The notes beneath the pieces are model-generated. The model was not told the DNA's origin and did no database searches. It was given only the letters and a program-made list of their open reading frames with translations. Made by a program: the position numbers and the translations under genes. Positions 1-7,927 of a stretch of 32,457 nt of DNA are shown here, piece after piece (positions within the stretch are counted from its first letter, which is position 1; each line of letters begins with the position of its first letter). The stretch is from Acidobacteriaceae bacterium. GTDB lineage: Bacteria; Acidobacteriota; Terriglobia; Terriglobales; Acidobacteriaceae. The stretch spans positions 9,534-41,990 of the forward strand of contig PLHQ01000070.1 of the NCBI GenBank assembly GCA_003138975.1, written 5' to 3'.

Positions 1-1
1 A

Positions 2-604
2 GCGCAAAACCTGCTGCAGAGATTACGGAAAACGTCCTTCGCCGGCGCCTTGCTTTTGGCTGGACTTTTGATCTTTGGACTCCGGCTCGGGCACTTCGTT
101 TGGCCCCAAGGAACAGCTCCCCGAAATTCGGACGGAATCAAAGCTACCATGCCACCCGCACCGGACCTTGTCCCGGTGAAAACGGGGATCGAACCTCTCG
201 CGAATAAGTATGGGAAGACGGTTCCGACGGGTAGAACCAATCCGCCCGCTAGCAAAGCGGCCCGCGCGAACTCACCAACCTCTTCAGCAATGCTGGAAAT
301 CGAGGTGGACCACAAATTCGCGGAGGCCCATCTGTCTATCTGGGTGGACGATCGCCTGACTTATACGCACTCGTTGGAGGGAACGGACAAGAAACATCTG
401 GTCGTGTTCCACCATGTCCAGGGTCATGAATTCCATGCCGTGCAGATCTCGCCTGGAAAACATGTCCTCCGAGTCCAGGTGACCACTGGTGCCGGCACGT
501 CCGAACAGTCCGACACAGTGACGGGCGACTTTGCCACGGGAACAGAAAAGATGCTCCGCATTCAATTCAGCAAGAACGGCGAGATGACCCTAAGACTGCA
601 GTAG
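2..604 (+). CDS. Membrane-anchored hypothetical protein, 5' truncated by window edge
   Basis: The frame is open to the left edge of the window. A TTG at 50 is the first possible internal start, but the coding frame continues upstream of it without a stop, so the true start probably lies outside. The visible N-terminal part has one hydrophobic helix (around the GALLLAGLLIFGL stretch). It is followed by a low-complexity Pro/Ala/Thr/Ser linker of about 80 residues and a C-terminal domain of about 100 residues, rich in alternating polar and hydrophobic residues typical of beta strands. A single-pass anchor, linker and beta-domain recall PEGA-like C-termini that follow kinase or regulatory domains in Acidobacteriota. 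That comparison is inference, and I do not recognise a named family. The protein could be a sensor, or the tail of a larger membrane protein. Confidence 0.6.
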   Translation, partial: AQNLLQRLRKTSFAGALLLAGLLIFGLRLGHFVWPQGTAPRNSDGIKATMPPAPDLVPVKTGIEPLANKYGKTVPTGRTNPPASKAARANSPTSSAMLEIEVDHKFAEAHLSIWVDDRLTYTHSLEGTDKKHLVVFHHVQGHEFHAVQISPGKHVLRVQVTTGAGTSEQSDTVTGDFATGTEKMLRIQFSKNGEMTLRLQ

Positions 605-1058
605 CTTCTCTGCTTTAAGAAAAAAGCGTCCCAGACTCAAGTTCAGTCGTGGGACGCGAGTTTGAAGCTAATTTGAACAGCCCGAACAGCCCTCTTTTGT
701 TAGCGGTGCTGTTCAACAGCAGACTAGATTTATCGGCAAGCATCGGTAAATGGCCCCTGCGTGTGGGGGCGGCCACGTCCGTGCCATAACTACCTGACTA
801 CCCCACATCCACTCCGGAATCATCGCGAAGAAGGCGGGTTCCGCCAAAGCACAGGACTCGCCGACAGGGCTGCTTACGTTTGTCCGTTTCCGTACATTTC
901 TGAAATCTCCCCTACCATCCAGAAGCATGCCCGAACCTGCTGTCTATTTTCCGCAAGGAGGGATCAGGTTGATGCGGTTCAACGGGACCAATTTGGCCTG
1001 ACCTCCTGGCCGTCGAAGACCTCTCGCCTGGGCGGAAGCGTTCGCTGACTACGATTGC
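605..1058. other. Intergenic region with terminator, tandem 9-mer and small inverted repeats
   Basis: No convincing gene lies between the converging ends at 604 and 1059. The region holds the hairpin at 626-657 (listed separately) and a perfect tandem 9-mer, GAACAGCCC, at 675-683 and 684-692. It also holds a near-perfect palindrome (GCTGTT-C-AACAGC) at 708-720, whose left arm can also pair with the GAACAGC of the tandem units. A strong AAGGAGGG at 955-962 precedes an ATG at 972 that opens only a 9-codon ORF ending at 1001. The rest looks non-coding. Confidence 0.4.
626..657 (-). terminator. Intrinsic terminator-like hairpin
   Basis: GCGTCCCA (626-633) pairs perfectly with TGGGACGC (650-657). 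Four further inner pairs (634-637 with 645-648) form after a single bulged G, leaving a 7-nt loop. Six A residues at 620-625 become a T6 tract after the stem when read on the minus strand, so it fits an intrinsic terminator for leftward transcription, for example from the DinB gene ending at 1059. For the plus-strand gene ending at 604 it is correctly placed but lacks a good T tract, so it may be bidirectional. Confidence 0.55.
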
Positions 1059-1613
1059 CTACGGAGCGCTGTGACCAGTACACTGCAGCACGCCCAGATA
1101 GGCGCTCCACGGACCGACTGCGTCGCGATACTGGTGGGCCATCACGCGGGATAGTTGATGCACATGAGTGAGGTCGTGAACGGCCCATGTCGCCAGAAGT
1201 TCCGATAGCGTCACCACTCCGAGCGCTGGATGCTTCCCCCGCCGCTTCAGGTCTTCCGGCTGTAAATTCAGTGCGTGCAGCGCAGCTAGATTCTCCCTTC
1301 GCAGACGGGCGAAATCGTCCAAGAGCTGCTCCAGCGACTTGTCTTGACTCCCTTTCAACTGCGCGAAGCGGTCAAAGGGATCAAATGGCCGCGCTTCGCC
1401 GTTCTCCAGTATGATCCGCGCCCGCGGCATCCAGTCGGTGAGCTCCCCGTAGATCATGTGGCCCACGATGTCGAACGCACTCCAGGTACCTTTTCCTTCG
1501 TTGCGGTGTGCCCAGATGTTGGGCAGCCCGCGCAATAGTGCATTCAGGGTTGCAGGAGTGCGGGTAAGAACTGCGGTGGCCTCGGCCAAAGTGAATTGCG
1601 TCAAGCTTGCCAT
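1059..1613 (-). CDS. DinB-superfamily protein
   Basis: A 184-residue protein of the DinB/YfiT-like four-helix-bundle family, which are putative metal-dependent, thiol-associated enzymes or damage-inducible proteins. Supporting features: the NEGKGTWSAFDIVGHMIYGE stretch with His52, and the WAVHDLTHVHQ stretch with His146 and His150. Together these give the three-histidine metal site usual for the family. I chose the ATG at 1613. A TTG 12 codons upstream (1649) is possible, but the family normally begins close to the first helix. No strong Shine-Dalgarno precedes either start. The gene stands alone, with no operon partner. The biochemical role is unknown. Confidence 0.8.
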   Translation of the reverse strand: MASLTQFTLAEATAVLTRTPATLNALLRGLPNIWAHRNEGKGTWSAFDIVGHMIYGELTDWMPRARIILENGEARPFDPFDRFAQLKGSQDKSLEQLLDDFARLRRENLAALHALNLQPEDLKRRGKHPALGVVTLSELLATWAVHDLTHVHQLSRVMAHQYRDAVGPWSAYLGVLQCTGHSAP

Positions 1614-1947
1614 GCTTGCGTAGATGCATGCCTGGTGCTTTGGACTCAAGCGACGGAGCGGTTAACGCCCGTTGGCTGGTCGAGGACTTCGCGCATTCGG
1701 CGGACGGCGCCAACCGAGCGCCAGTTGTCGGACACCGCGCAGCATTTAGAACTGCCAGAAGACAGCATCCCGTCCTCATAAGGAATCGCGGCTTGAAGGA
1801 TTTCGATAGCGTTTGACGGCTCGCTGCGGGTTCAAAGCAACAAGGGCGCGGAGCGTTGGCGTATAAGTGAATCTGACATTCGTATCTTCCAGGAACCGCT
1901 AGGAGTCGTACTTATTCTGGGTTGTTAGGTGTCGGCTGCGAGGTCCA

Positions 1948-2643
1948 TCAAAGTTTCTTGGCTGATCGGAAGGACCATGTCATGCCCCACGAGTAAAAGG
2001 CGACGATCATGAGAATGTTTACGGGCATACCGAAGATAATGTAGAGCACGGGCATGAACAGAACGGTTTTTTGCAGAACCAGAGCTTGCAGAAGGACTTG
2101 GAGGGGCAGGAACAGGGTAAGGTGAGTCATGGTGATGGCTGTTAAAAAGACCTTTTTTAACAATCCGAAATCGAAAATGTAGTAAGTTAGTCCGAATAAC
2201 AGCGGAACGGTAGAGATCAATCCTATTCCAGCGGTGACCAATCCTTCCATATAACTGTCGGGAGTGTGGGGAAACCGTGCCGGCAGGAACACGAAATACA
2301 ATAAGGCCGTCGTCGGGACCAACAACATTCCGCGCAGTAGATACATGACCGGGATGAGCTTGCCTGACAGAAGGAAGCTGCCTGCGAAGAGCAGCGACGT
2401 AACAGCGCAGGTTAGCCACCAAGCCAGCGGGCTTGGCAGCACAGGCTCCATGCGGAGGTAAGGAATATCGAAGCTGATGAAACGCGTCAGATGATGTTTT
2501 GCCACGCCGAGTTCTGCGCGCAAAGGTAAGACCCGAACGCCAACCACCAGAACACGATTCCAAAAATGGCAAACCTCGGGCAGAAATAATAACCAGACCG
2601 ACAAAAAGAATATAAAAAGAAAGATCGCAGTAACCAAGTTCAT
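1948..2643 (-). CDS. Multi-pass membrane protein at the end of the exopolysaccharide operon
   Basis: A 231-residue protein that is almost entirely hydrophobic, with about six predicted membrane helices (near residues 3-22, 73-93, 97-121, 133-155, 163-190 and 195-220). An Arg/Lys-bearing loop of about 45 residues follows the first helix. I do not recognise a family. It is the last gene of the minus-strand run beginning with wecB and lies 124 nt after the YaiO-like barrel, so a role in polymer export, acylation or membrane anchoring is possible but only inferred. The start at 2643 is chosen because the first helix begins there. An in-frame ATG at 2679 with an upstream GGTGGGG is the alternative. 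The long upstream open frame overlaps the barrel gene and is probably not coding. Confidence 0.65.
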   Translation of the reverse strand: MNLVTAIFLFIFFLSVWLLFLPEVCHFWNRVLVVGVRVLPLRAELGVAKHHLTRFISFDIPYLRMEPVLPSPLAWWLTCAVTSLLFAGSFLLSGKLIPVMYLLRGMLLVPTTALLYFVFLPARFPHTPDSYMEGLVTAGIGLISTVPLLFGLTYYIFDFGLLKKVFLTAITMTHLTLFLPLQVLLQALVLQKTVLFMPVLYIIFGMPVNILMIVAFYSWGMTWSFRSAKKL

Positions 2644-2767
2644 GGGACCTAGGCGGAAGTGGGCGAGCGCCCGGTGCATGAGGATGACCCCACCACGGTG
2701 TCCGCGGGGTCGGACAGGATCGGCCACCTTCGAGACATCCGGTCCGCTGGACGATCTCTCGCGGAGC

Positions 2768-3673
2768 TCAAAACTCCCGGAAGAATCCAAGGGTCGTCCC
2801 ACCTCTCTGGTAATAAGGGTTGTGGTAGTAGTCCCCGACGAGATTAACGCCCCAGTTTGTACCAATCCACTGGCGCCAGGTAACGGTAAAGGTTTGACTC
2901 TGAAAATCGCTAAGAGCCAAGGTGGGCCCGATGAGCTGAAACGCCTCTTCGCCAAAACCCGCGCGAAGCGTAATGTAGTGCTGCTTGTTTCGTCCCTGGG
3001 TCACGGCCACAAAAGCTGCCGGCGAGAAGACCGATCCCGGATTGCTGACGTTGAACCGGATTCCTTCTTCAACGATCCAAGGCTTCGCGAAGTAATAAGT
3101 GCTTCCTCCGAAGAAACTGTGATCGCGGTGGACGTCCTTGGCAGCGTAGTAACCAAAACCGAAAGTGGTGATCAGCTGTTTGCGGCCCATCCACTTCTTG
3201 TTGATGAATCCATCGCCGCGGAAGCGGGGCCAGAAAAAGCCTCCGACACTTGAACCCGCCGTCATCGAACCGTACCAGTCAGAATTGAAGTTATAGGTAT
3301 CTCCGGCGGCCAAGTACACGCCGGCGTCGCCGAATTCGTGCTGACCGTTGACCTCTGCATTCAAGACATTGTTGTCCTTTGTGACGGAACCGCGAGCGTA
3401 ACCACCTGCCCAATAGCCGAAGCCGTTGGTCAGATCCAGATAATCGCCACCCGCTTCAACATAGTTCGTCAACGGTTTCGATCCCGGTTGCGGAGGGACA
3501 TCAGCGCCTGGCTGCTGGGGAGAAGCTTGCTCAGGGTTGGGTAAAACTGAGTTGGATGAAGCAGCACCGGATAAAGCACCAAGCCCCTGCGCCTGCGAGC
3601 GCGGCACAATGGCGCAGCCCAAGAGCAAAAGGACCGCCGCCGATCGGAGCCGCCGATGGAGAGTGGCGGTCAT
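2768..3673 (-). CDS. YaiO-like outer-membrane beta-barrel protein
   Basis: A 301-residue protein with a cleavable signal peptide (residues 1-29, basic start, leucine core, SQA-Q junction). A Pro/Gln-rich linker to about residue 65 follows, then a repetitive Gly/Tyr/Trp/Phe-rich region with alternating hydrophobicity. It ends in a terminal Phe, the usual signal for BAM-mediated barrel insertion. The YaiO/NfrA-type barrels are known partners of secreted polysaccharide synthases, so it probably forms or lines the outer-membrane exit for the polymer made by the upstream genes. Its ATG overlaps the stop of the deacetylase gene (ATGA at 3670-3673), which argues for translational coupling. The family call rests on size, topology and context; specificity cannot be read. 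Confidence 0.75.
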   Translation of the reverse strand: MTATLHRRLRSAAVLLLLGCAIVPRSQAQGLGALSGAASSNSVLPNPEQASPQQPGADVPPQPGSKPLTNYVEAGGDYLDLTNGFGYWAGGYARGSVTKDNNVLNAEVNGQHEFGDAGVYLAAGDTYNFNSDWYGSMTAGSSVGGFFWPRFRGDGFINKKWMGRKQLITTFGFGYYAAKDVHRDHSFFGGSTYYFAKPWIVEEGIRFNVSNPGSVFSPAAFVAVTQGRNKQHYITLRAGFGEEAFQLIGPTLALSDFQSQTFTVTWRQWIGTNWGVNLVGDYYHNPYYQRGGTTLGFFREF

Positions 3674-5547
3674 TTGGTCAGGATCTCGGTTTCGAATCGG
3701 AGGTCTTTCCCGTCTCCGGCTATGATCATCCAGGCCTGGTTGTCTCGGACCACCTTGGCGGCCCCTTGCACGATTTTCGGTTCAGCAAAACGGCTCGCTG
3801 GAAGCCGCCACGTCTCGTGATCCAAGGTCTGCGGATGGGTCGCTTCGACGGTGACTAGGCCGCCGTTATTCGAAACTTTCCATTTCACCTGTTTGCGGGA
3901 ATTCAAGAAGTTGGCGATTTCGGTCATGGTGTACCAGCGGAATTGTCCGTCGGCTTTCAAGCGACCTGTTTTTTCCAGCCACCGATCAACGAGAGCGTGG
4001 TACTGCAGAATTCCGGGAGGATGGAAATAGACCAGCCTGACCGACCGTTGCTCCGCCGCAAAGTCGGTGATAGCCGTAAGCCAGCTTTCGATCTCGGGGG
4101 CGGAATACCCTTCCGTGCTCATTTCCTCGAAGCCCGCAGCCCGGTCCAGATGCAGAATTGGAAAAGCCCAGACGTTATGGGCTTCGCGGTCGCCGTTGCG
4201 ATAACCCTGTGTGGGGCCCATCCCCGTATCGCCGGTGAAGTAATAGGCGACGAAACCGTGGGACTCCAGCCAGTGCGTGACCCAGGGTGGCTGATTACCA
4301 TTTGGAGCGGAATATTCGACAACAGGTTTTCCCGTAACCCTTTCCAGCGCGTTCTTGTTTAGTGCCAGAAACTTTTCCAGGTCTTTCGGATTGTCGGTTT
4401 CGACGTGGGCAGAAAAGTAGTCGTGAATCCATCCGCCATGGCTGCCAACGTCATAGCCCAGCCCCATGAATTTGCGAATCAGACCCTGACTGACGGGATT
4501 GTGGTCAACGTCAAAGCCCTTCTTGTCGCCCTCTTGCCCGGCGTCGGGCCCCGCTGTGATGTGAATCGAATACGGCCCCTGTTGCATGAGTTTCCACGAA
4601 CTCATCTCTTGAAGTGGCTTGATTGCGGCGTTGGAGTCAATGTGCCAGTTCAGGACCAGCCCTCCGACTCCGTCCGGAACAGGCATTAGATAGGGCAACG
4701 ACAGCGCATGTCCCGCGAAGTATTTCAGAAAGGCGTGCAGCAGCAGCCCGTCTGTGCTGCCTTTCAGATATCCCAATGGCAGGTTTACAAATAACACTGA
4801 GCCTTTTTGATAAGAATGTTCACCGGCCACGAGTCCGTTGCTGGAGTGAAATAAAACTTCGCCGGTGTAGTTGCCTGAAGTTACGAAGCTGGGATACTGC
4901 AGGTCGCCATATTTATAGCGTCTGAGTTCAGTCTCGAACGTGCCGCCCGGAGAATTAATGAAACCATCCTTCGCTGTGGAGGTATTGGTTTCTGCATGAA
5001 AGGGATAGTATTTTCCGGGCGGTATTTCCATCTGACTCACAATTGCATTGGTACTGGTGACCTTGTTCCATTGAATCGTCTTATCCCCAAGCTTGTTGTA
5101 GAGAGCGTAATCCACGCCCACCAAGTCCGACAGCCGGGAACGACCGGCCGCAAAAGTGCCGTTCAATGAGAACGTGCCAGCATCGTAGACCAGCATGAGC
5201 TTTCCACCGTCGGCCACAAAACGGTGCAAAGTTGCGATAAAAAGGTCACTTGCCTGCTGGTGGATGGAATCCGGCAAGATCACTCCCGCACACTTGGACT
5301 CGCCCCACAAGGGGCGGAGAAAATCAGAATCATGAACCGGGACCACATGAAGACCCTCTTCGCTGCCTGCATCCAGCCACATAGCTACTTTGGGGTTGGA
5401 GAAACTGGTACCGTCCGGCACCAGCAGGAGTAGGCGGTCGGCGGTTGAGCGAAACCGATCATGGGTCGCCCAAGACACGAGCGTCCATGCGGCCAGGACC
5501 ACGATAATGGCGCAACTCGCTGCGATGATCGTTCGGCGTTGCTTCAT
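3670..5547 (-). CDS. Two-domain NodB/PgaB-like polysaccharide deacetylase, membrane-anchored
   Basis: A 625-residue protein with an N-terminal membrane helix (residues 8-28) and an alpha/beta domain of about 250 residues resembling a glutamine-amidotransferase-like fold (the GGKLMLVYD stretch). A NodB-homology domain follows from about 290 to 550. Metal-site candidates are Asp304 in WHIDS and His370/His375 in SHGGWIH. The H-x4-H spacing matches PgaB rather than the H-x3-H of most NodB enzymes. The motif-3 equivalent is SAPNG and motif 5 is YFHPPG (507-512). The usual catalytic-base Asp of TFDDG is replaced by Ile303, so activity is not certain. If active, it would remove N-acetyl groups from the polymer in the periplasm. 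It is coupled to both neighbours by ATGA overlaps. Confidence 0.8.
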   Translation of the reverse strand: MKQRRTIIAASCAIIVVLAAWTLVSWATHDRFRSTADRLLLLVPDGTSFSNPKVAMWLDAGSEEGLHVVPVHDSDFLRPLWGESKCAGVILPDSIHQQASDLFIATLHRFVADGGKLMLVYDAGTFSLNGTFAAGRSRLSDLVGVDYALYNKLGDKTIQWNKVTSTNAIVSQMEIPPGKYYPFHAETNTSTAKDGFINSPGGTFETELRRYKYGDLQYPSFVTSGNYTGEVLFHSSNGLVAGEHSYQKGSVLFVNLPLGYLKGSTDGLLLHAFLKYFAGHALSLPYLMPVPDGVGGLVLNWHIDSNAAIKPLQEMSSWKLMQQGPYSIHITAGPDAGQEGDKKGFDVDHNPVSQGLIRKFMGLGYDVGSHGGWIHDYFSAHVETDNPKDLEKFLALNKNALERVTGKPVVEYSAPNGNQPPWVTHWLESHGFVAYYFTGDTGMGPTQGYRNGDREAHNVWAFPILHLDRAAGFEEMSTEGYSAPEIESWLTAITDFAAEQRSVRLVYFHPPGILQYHALVDRWLEKTGRLKADGQFRWYTMTEIANFLNSRKQVKWKVSNNGGLVTVEATHPQTLDHETWRLPASRFAEPKIVQGAAKVVRDNQAWMIIAGDGKDLRFETEILTK

Positions 5548-6620
5548 TGGCTAGCCACCACATGACCACGTTCGCGGGCCCACAAGGTGCCAAACACCAC
5601 GACACCCTCCTCTACCTCGATTTGTGGAGCGCTGACCGTCGTGGGATATTCCAGCGTGCCGCATCGAGTTCCGATTGCGATGGCGAGTTCGCGCTCGGCG
5701 ATCACCGGTCCGTGAATCACGCAGTGCGGACCGATGCGCATTTTCCTCGCGCTGATCAGGCTTCCTTCCACCGAGACGCCATCTTCGATCACCATGTCCT
5801 TCGCGCTCTTCACGCTGCCGCAAACCCGTGCACCGGAGTGAATGTGGAGCTTGCCTCGGATTACGAGGTTGCTGCTGATAACCTGACCGGTGTGAACCTC
5901 GAAGTCGCCGTCATGTAAGAAGCGCGAGGAGTTTCGTGAGCCTGGGTTTGGAGGTATGCTCACGCCCGCCGGCCCTGCCTCTGCATGGCTGGCGGCGCAC
6001 CCGATCTCAATACGAGGAGCATTCATCCGCAGAAAGCTGCAATCGGCGTGGAGGCGTACAAGTAAGTCCGAAGAAATACGTCCGTAGAGGCCGCAGCCGA
6101 CATCGGCGGTGAACTCCCCCACGGCATGAACCCAACGCAGCACGCGGTTCGCCTCGCCCAGGTGAACATCTTGTTCTCCCAGGATCGCCCGGTAGTTGCT
6201 CTTCTCTCCACTCTCGAATTGGCCGCCCGCGAAGATGTCTTTCGAGAACGTAGCTTCCGGTGGCACGACAAGGTCAACGCCCGCCATTATTAAGACTGGG
6301 CGGACTGCATTTTGCTCCGCGAATGCCCGCACAAGCAGTTCGTCGGCCCGGCCCAGTACTACATATTCCTCACCGTCGGGAAGAGTGCCGGTGTCCGTAG
6401 TTCCAGAGTCCACGCAGCGCTGCATGATTGGAGCAAGACCTTTGAGATAGGTCCGAAAGCTGTTGGCAAAATGACGAATTTCGCCGGCGTTTTGTTGGAC
6501 AACGCTGAGCGGCAGCGCGTCCGACTTGCAGCGTAATTCCACCAATGCTGGGACCAGAGGCAGCATCAACATCAGGCCGACCACAAAGACCAGAGCGGCC
6601 ACCGCGAGATAGGGATTCAC
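5544..6620 (-). CDS. Bactofilin-like polymer-forming beta-helix protein with N-terminal membrane anchor
   Basis: A 358-residue protein. A hydrophobic helix at residues 5-25 is followed by a mixed region to about 220. From about 225 to 345 come short repeated beta-strand units with hydrophobic residues at regular intervals (patterns such as LVIRGKLHIHSG, MVIEDGVSVEG, MRIGPHCVIHG), typical of bactofilin or 'polymer-forming cytoskeletal' right-handed beta helices. Bactofilins form membrane-associated scaffolds that can position envelope enzymes. Here a GTG start at 6620 overlaps the synthase stop (GTGA) and the stop overlaps the deacetylase start (ATGA). This places it between synthase and deacetylase as a probable assembly or positioning component (inference). 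It is longer than classical bactofilins because of the anchor and the region at about 30-220. Confidence 0.7.
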   Translation of the reverse strand: MNPYLAVAALVFVVGLMLMLPLVPALVELRCKSDALPLSVVQQNAGEIRHFANSFRTYLKGLAPIMQRCVDSGTTDTGTLPDGEEYVVLGRADELLVRAFAEQNAVRPVLIMAGVDLVVPPEATFSKDIFAGGQFESGEKSNYRAILGEQDVHLGEANRVLRWVHAVGEFTADVGCGLYGRISSDLLVRLHADCSFLRMNAPRIEIGCAASHAEAGPAGVSIPPNPGSRNSSRFLHDGDFEVHTGQVISSNLVIRGKLHIHSGARVCGSVKSAKDMVIEDGVSVEGSLISARKMRIGPHCVIHGPVIAERELAIAIGTRCGTLEYPTTVSAPQIEVEEGVVVFGTLWARERGHVVASQ

Positions 6621-7927
6621 AGGACCTTTCGAAAACGCTCGGTTTTATCCCAGTGGAATTCAGCCCCGGTCACAAGATCACTGACTTGCGACACAGCGGC
6701 GCGAGAGGCCGAGAAGATACTCACCGCAAATCCCAGAATGAGGAATGGCAGCAGGCAGATTCGTTTGCACGTCCCGTCCAGTCGAGAGGCCGCAGCGATT
6801 TCGAAGAATGCGGCCAGATTGCCTAGAGCGGCATAAGCCGTTAGGGAGAGCAGTGCTATGACGCCATGCAGTGGAGCGACACCTTGGTAGAACACTCCGA
6901 GCGCCAGCGCCCAGCCGACCAGCGTGACGGGCGCCATCACATACACCCCTAGCAAAAGTGTCCCGTCAATGCGCTCCCGCAGCGTGGCACGATGTTTCCC
7001 CAGCAACAAGCGCAGACTGTAGGTCACCATGGCTTGGTTATGGCCTTTCGCCCAGCGCATGATTTGCTTGATGCGAACCGGCCAATTTTCGGGGACTTCC
7101 TCGTAGCACTCGGAGCGATTCTGATAGGCCGTTTTCCAACCGTTCAGCAAGAGGCGATAGGTCAAGTCGGTGTCTTCGGTCAGCGAATTCTCGTTCCAGC
7201 CCCCAATCTCCCGCAGGGCGCTCAACCTCACTCCCGCAACGGTGCCCCCATGTTGAGGTACGAGGCGGAGGTTCATCCGCGCCTGCTGATCTACCTGGTA
7301 TCCCCCCGAGCGTTCCAGATCTAACAGACGCGTCAGCAGATTCGTGCCGGCATTCAGCGGCACCACCCGGCCCATGACGCCACCAACTTCCAGATCAAAG
7401 AATGGCGCCACGAGCTGCTTAATGAGTCCCGCACCCGGGATATAGTCCGCATCGAAAATAAGGATGACTTCGGTGTCCACCAATTCCATTGCATCTTTTA
7501 GTGCTGCCGCCTTCCCGCCCTTGCCTGCGGTGCGATGGAACGGACGAATGCGACCGGGAAACTCTTCCACAAACTGGTCGATAATCTCGCGGGTACGGTC
7601 TGTGGAACGGTCATTGACTGGAACCACCAGCATCTTGTCTTCCGGATATTTCACCGTCATCAAGGCGCTGAGAACGTTGGCGATGACCTTCTCCTCGTTG
7701 TGGGCCGCCACGAGCACGGTGACGGGCGGCCAGTCGGCCGTGTCAATGTCGATATAAGGATGTCTTTGGAAACCAAAAAGGCGGTTCAGCGTGAAAAAGT
7801 AGTGGCGGCCGGTATAGATGCAGATGACGAAAACAATGGCGTAGAGAACATAAATCATTTCGCACAACCAAAACCGGAACGTGGGTTCGGCATGGTCACG
7901 CCTTACCTGCTGCTGCTTTGTTTGCAC
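6617..7927 (-). CDS. Processive GT2 glycosyltransferase (polysaccharide synthase)
   Basis: A 436-residue inner-membrane synthase of the BcsA/PgaC/NfrB type. Features in order: N-terminal membrane helix (24-42), nucleotide-binding VLVAAHNEE (71-79), Asp106 in NDRSTD, the DAD at 159-161, the TED at 250-252, and QIMRW at 288-292 (the Q-x-x-R-W of processive enzymes). Three or four C-terminal helices follow (about 325-348, 354-378, 390-410). It would polymerise a sugar nucleotide and extrude the chain. The adjacent wecB makes UDP-ManNAc the obvious donor candidate. No PilZ domain is present. The GTG start at 7927 overlaps the end of wecB by 32 nt; ATG at 7858, just before the first helix, is an alternative start. 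Confidence 0.88.
   Translation of the reverse strand: MQTKQQQVRRDHAEPTFRFWLCEMIYVLYAIVFVICIYTGRHYFFTLNRLFGFQRHPYIDIDTADWPPVTVLVAAHNEEKVIANVLSALMTVKYPEDKMLVVPVNDRSTDRTREIIDQFVEEFPGRIRPFHRTAGKGGKAAALKDAMELVDTEVILIFDADYIPGAGLIKQLVAPFFDLEVGGVMGRVVPLNAGTNLLTRLLDLERSGGYQVDQQARMNLRLVPQHGGTVAGVRLSALREIGGWNENSLTEDTDLTYRLLLNGWKTAYQNRSECYEEVPENWPVRIKQIMRWAKGHNQAMVTYSLRLLLGKHRATLRERIDGTLLLGVYVMAPVTLVGWALALGVFYQGVAPLHGVIALLSLTAYAALGNLAAFFEIAAASRLDGTCKRICLLPFLILGFAVSIFSASRAAVSQVSDLVTGAEFHWDKTERFRKVL

Noticed and set aside
1650-1947. Gap of about 300 nt between the DinB gene and the membrane protein, with several short open frames
   Set aside because: All frames look like shadows; no promoter, relic or repeat could be supported.
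2642-3253. 203-codon plus-strand open frame
   Set aside because: Antisense to the YaiO-like barrel gene, with no motif or ribosome site.
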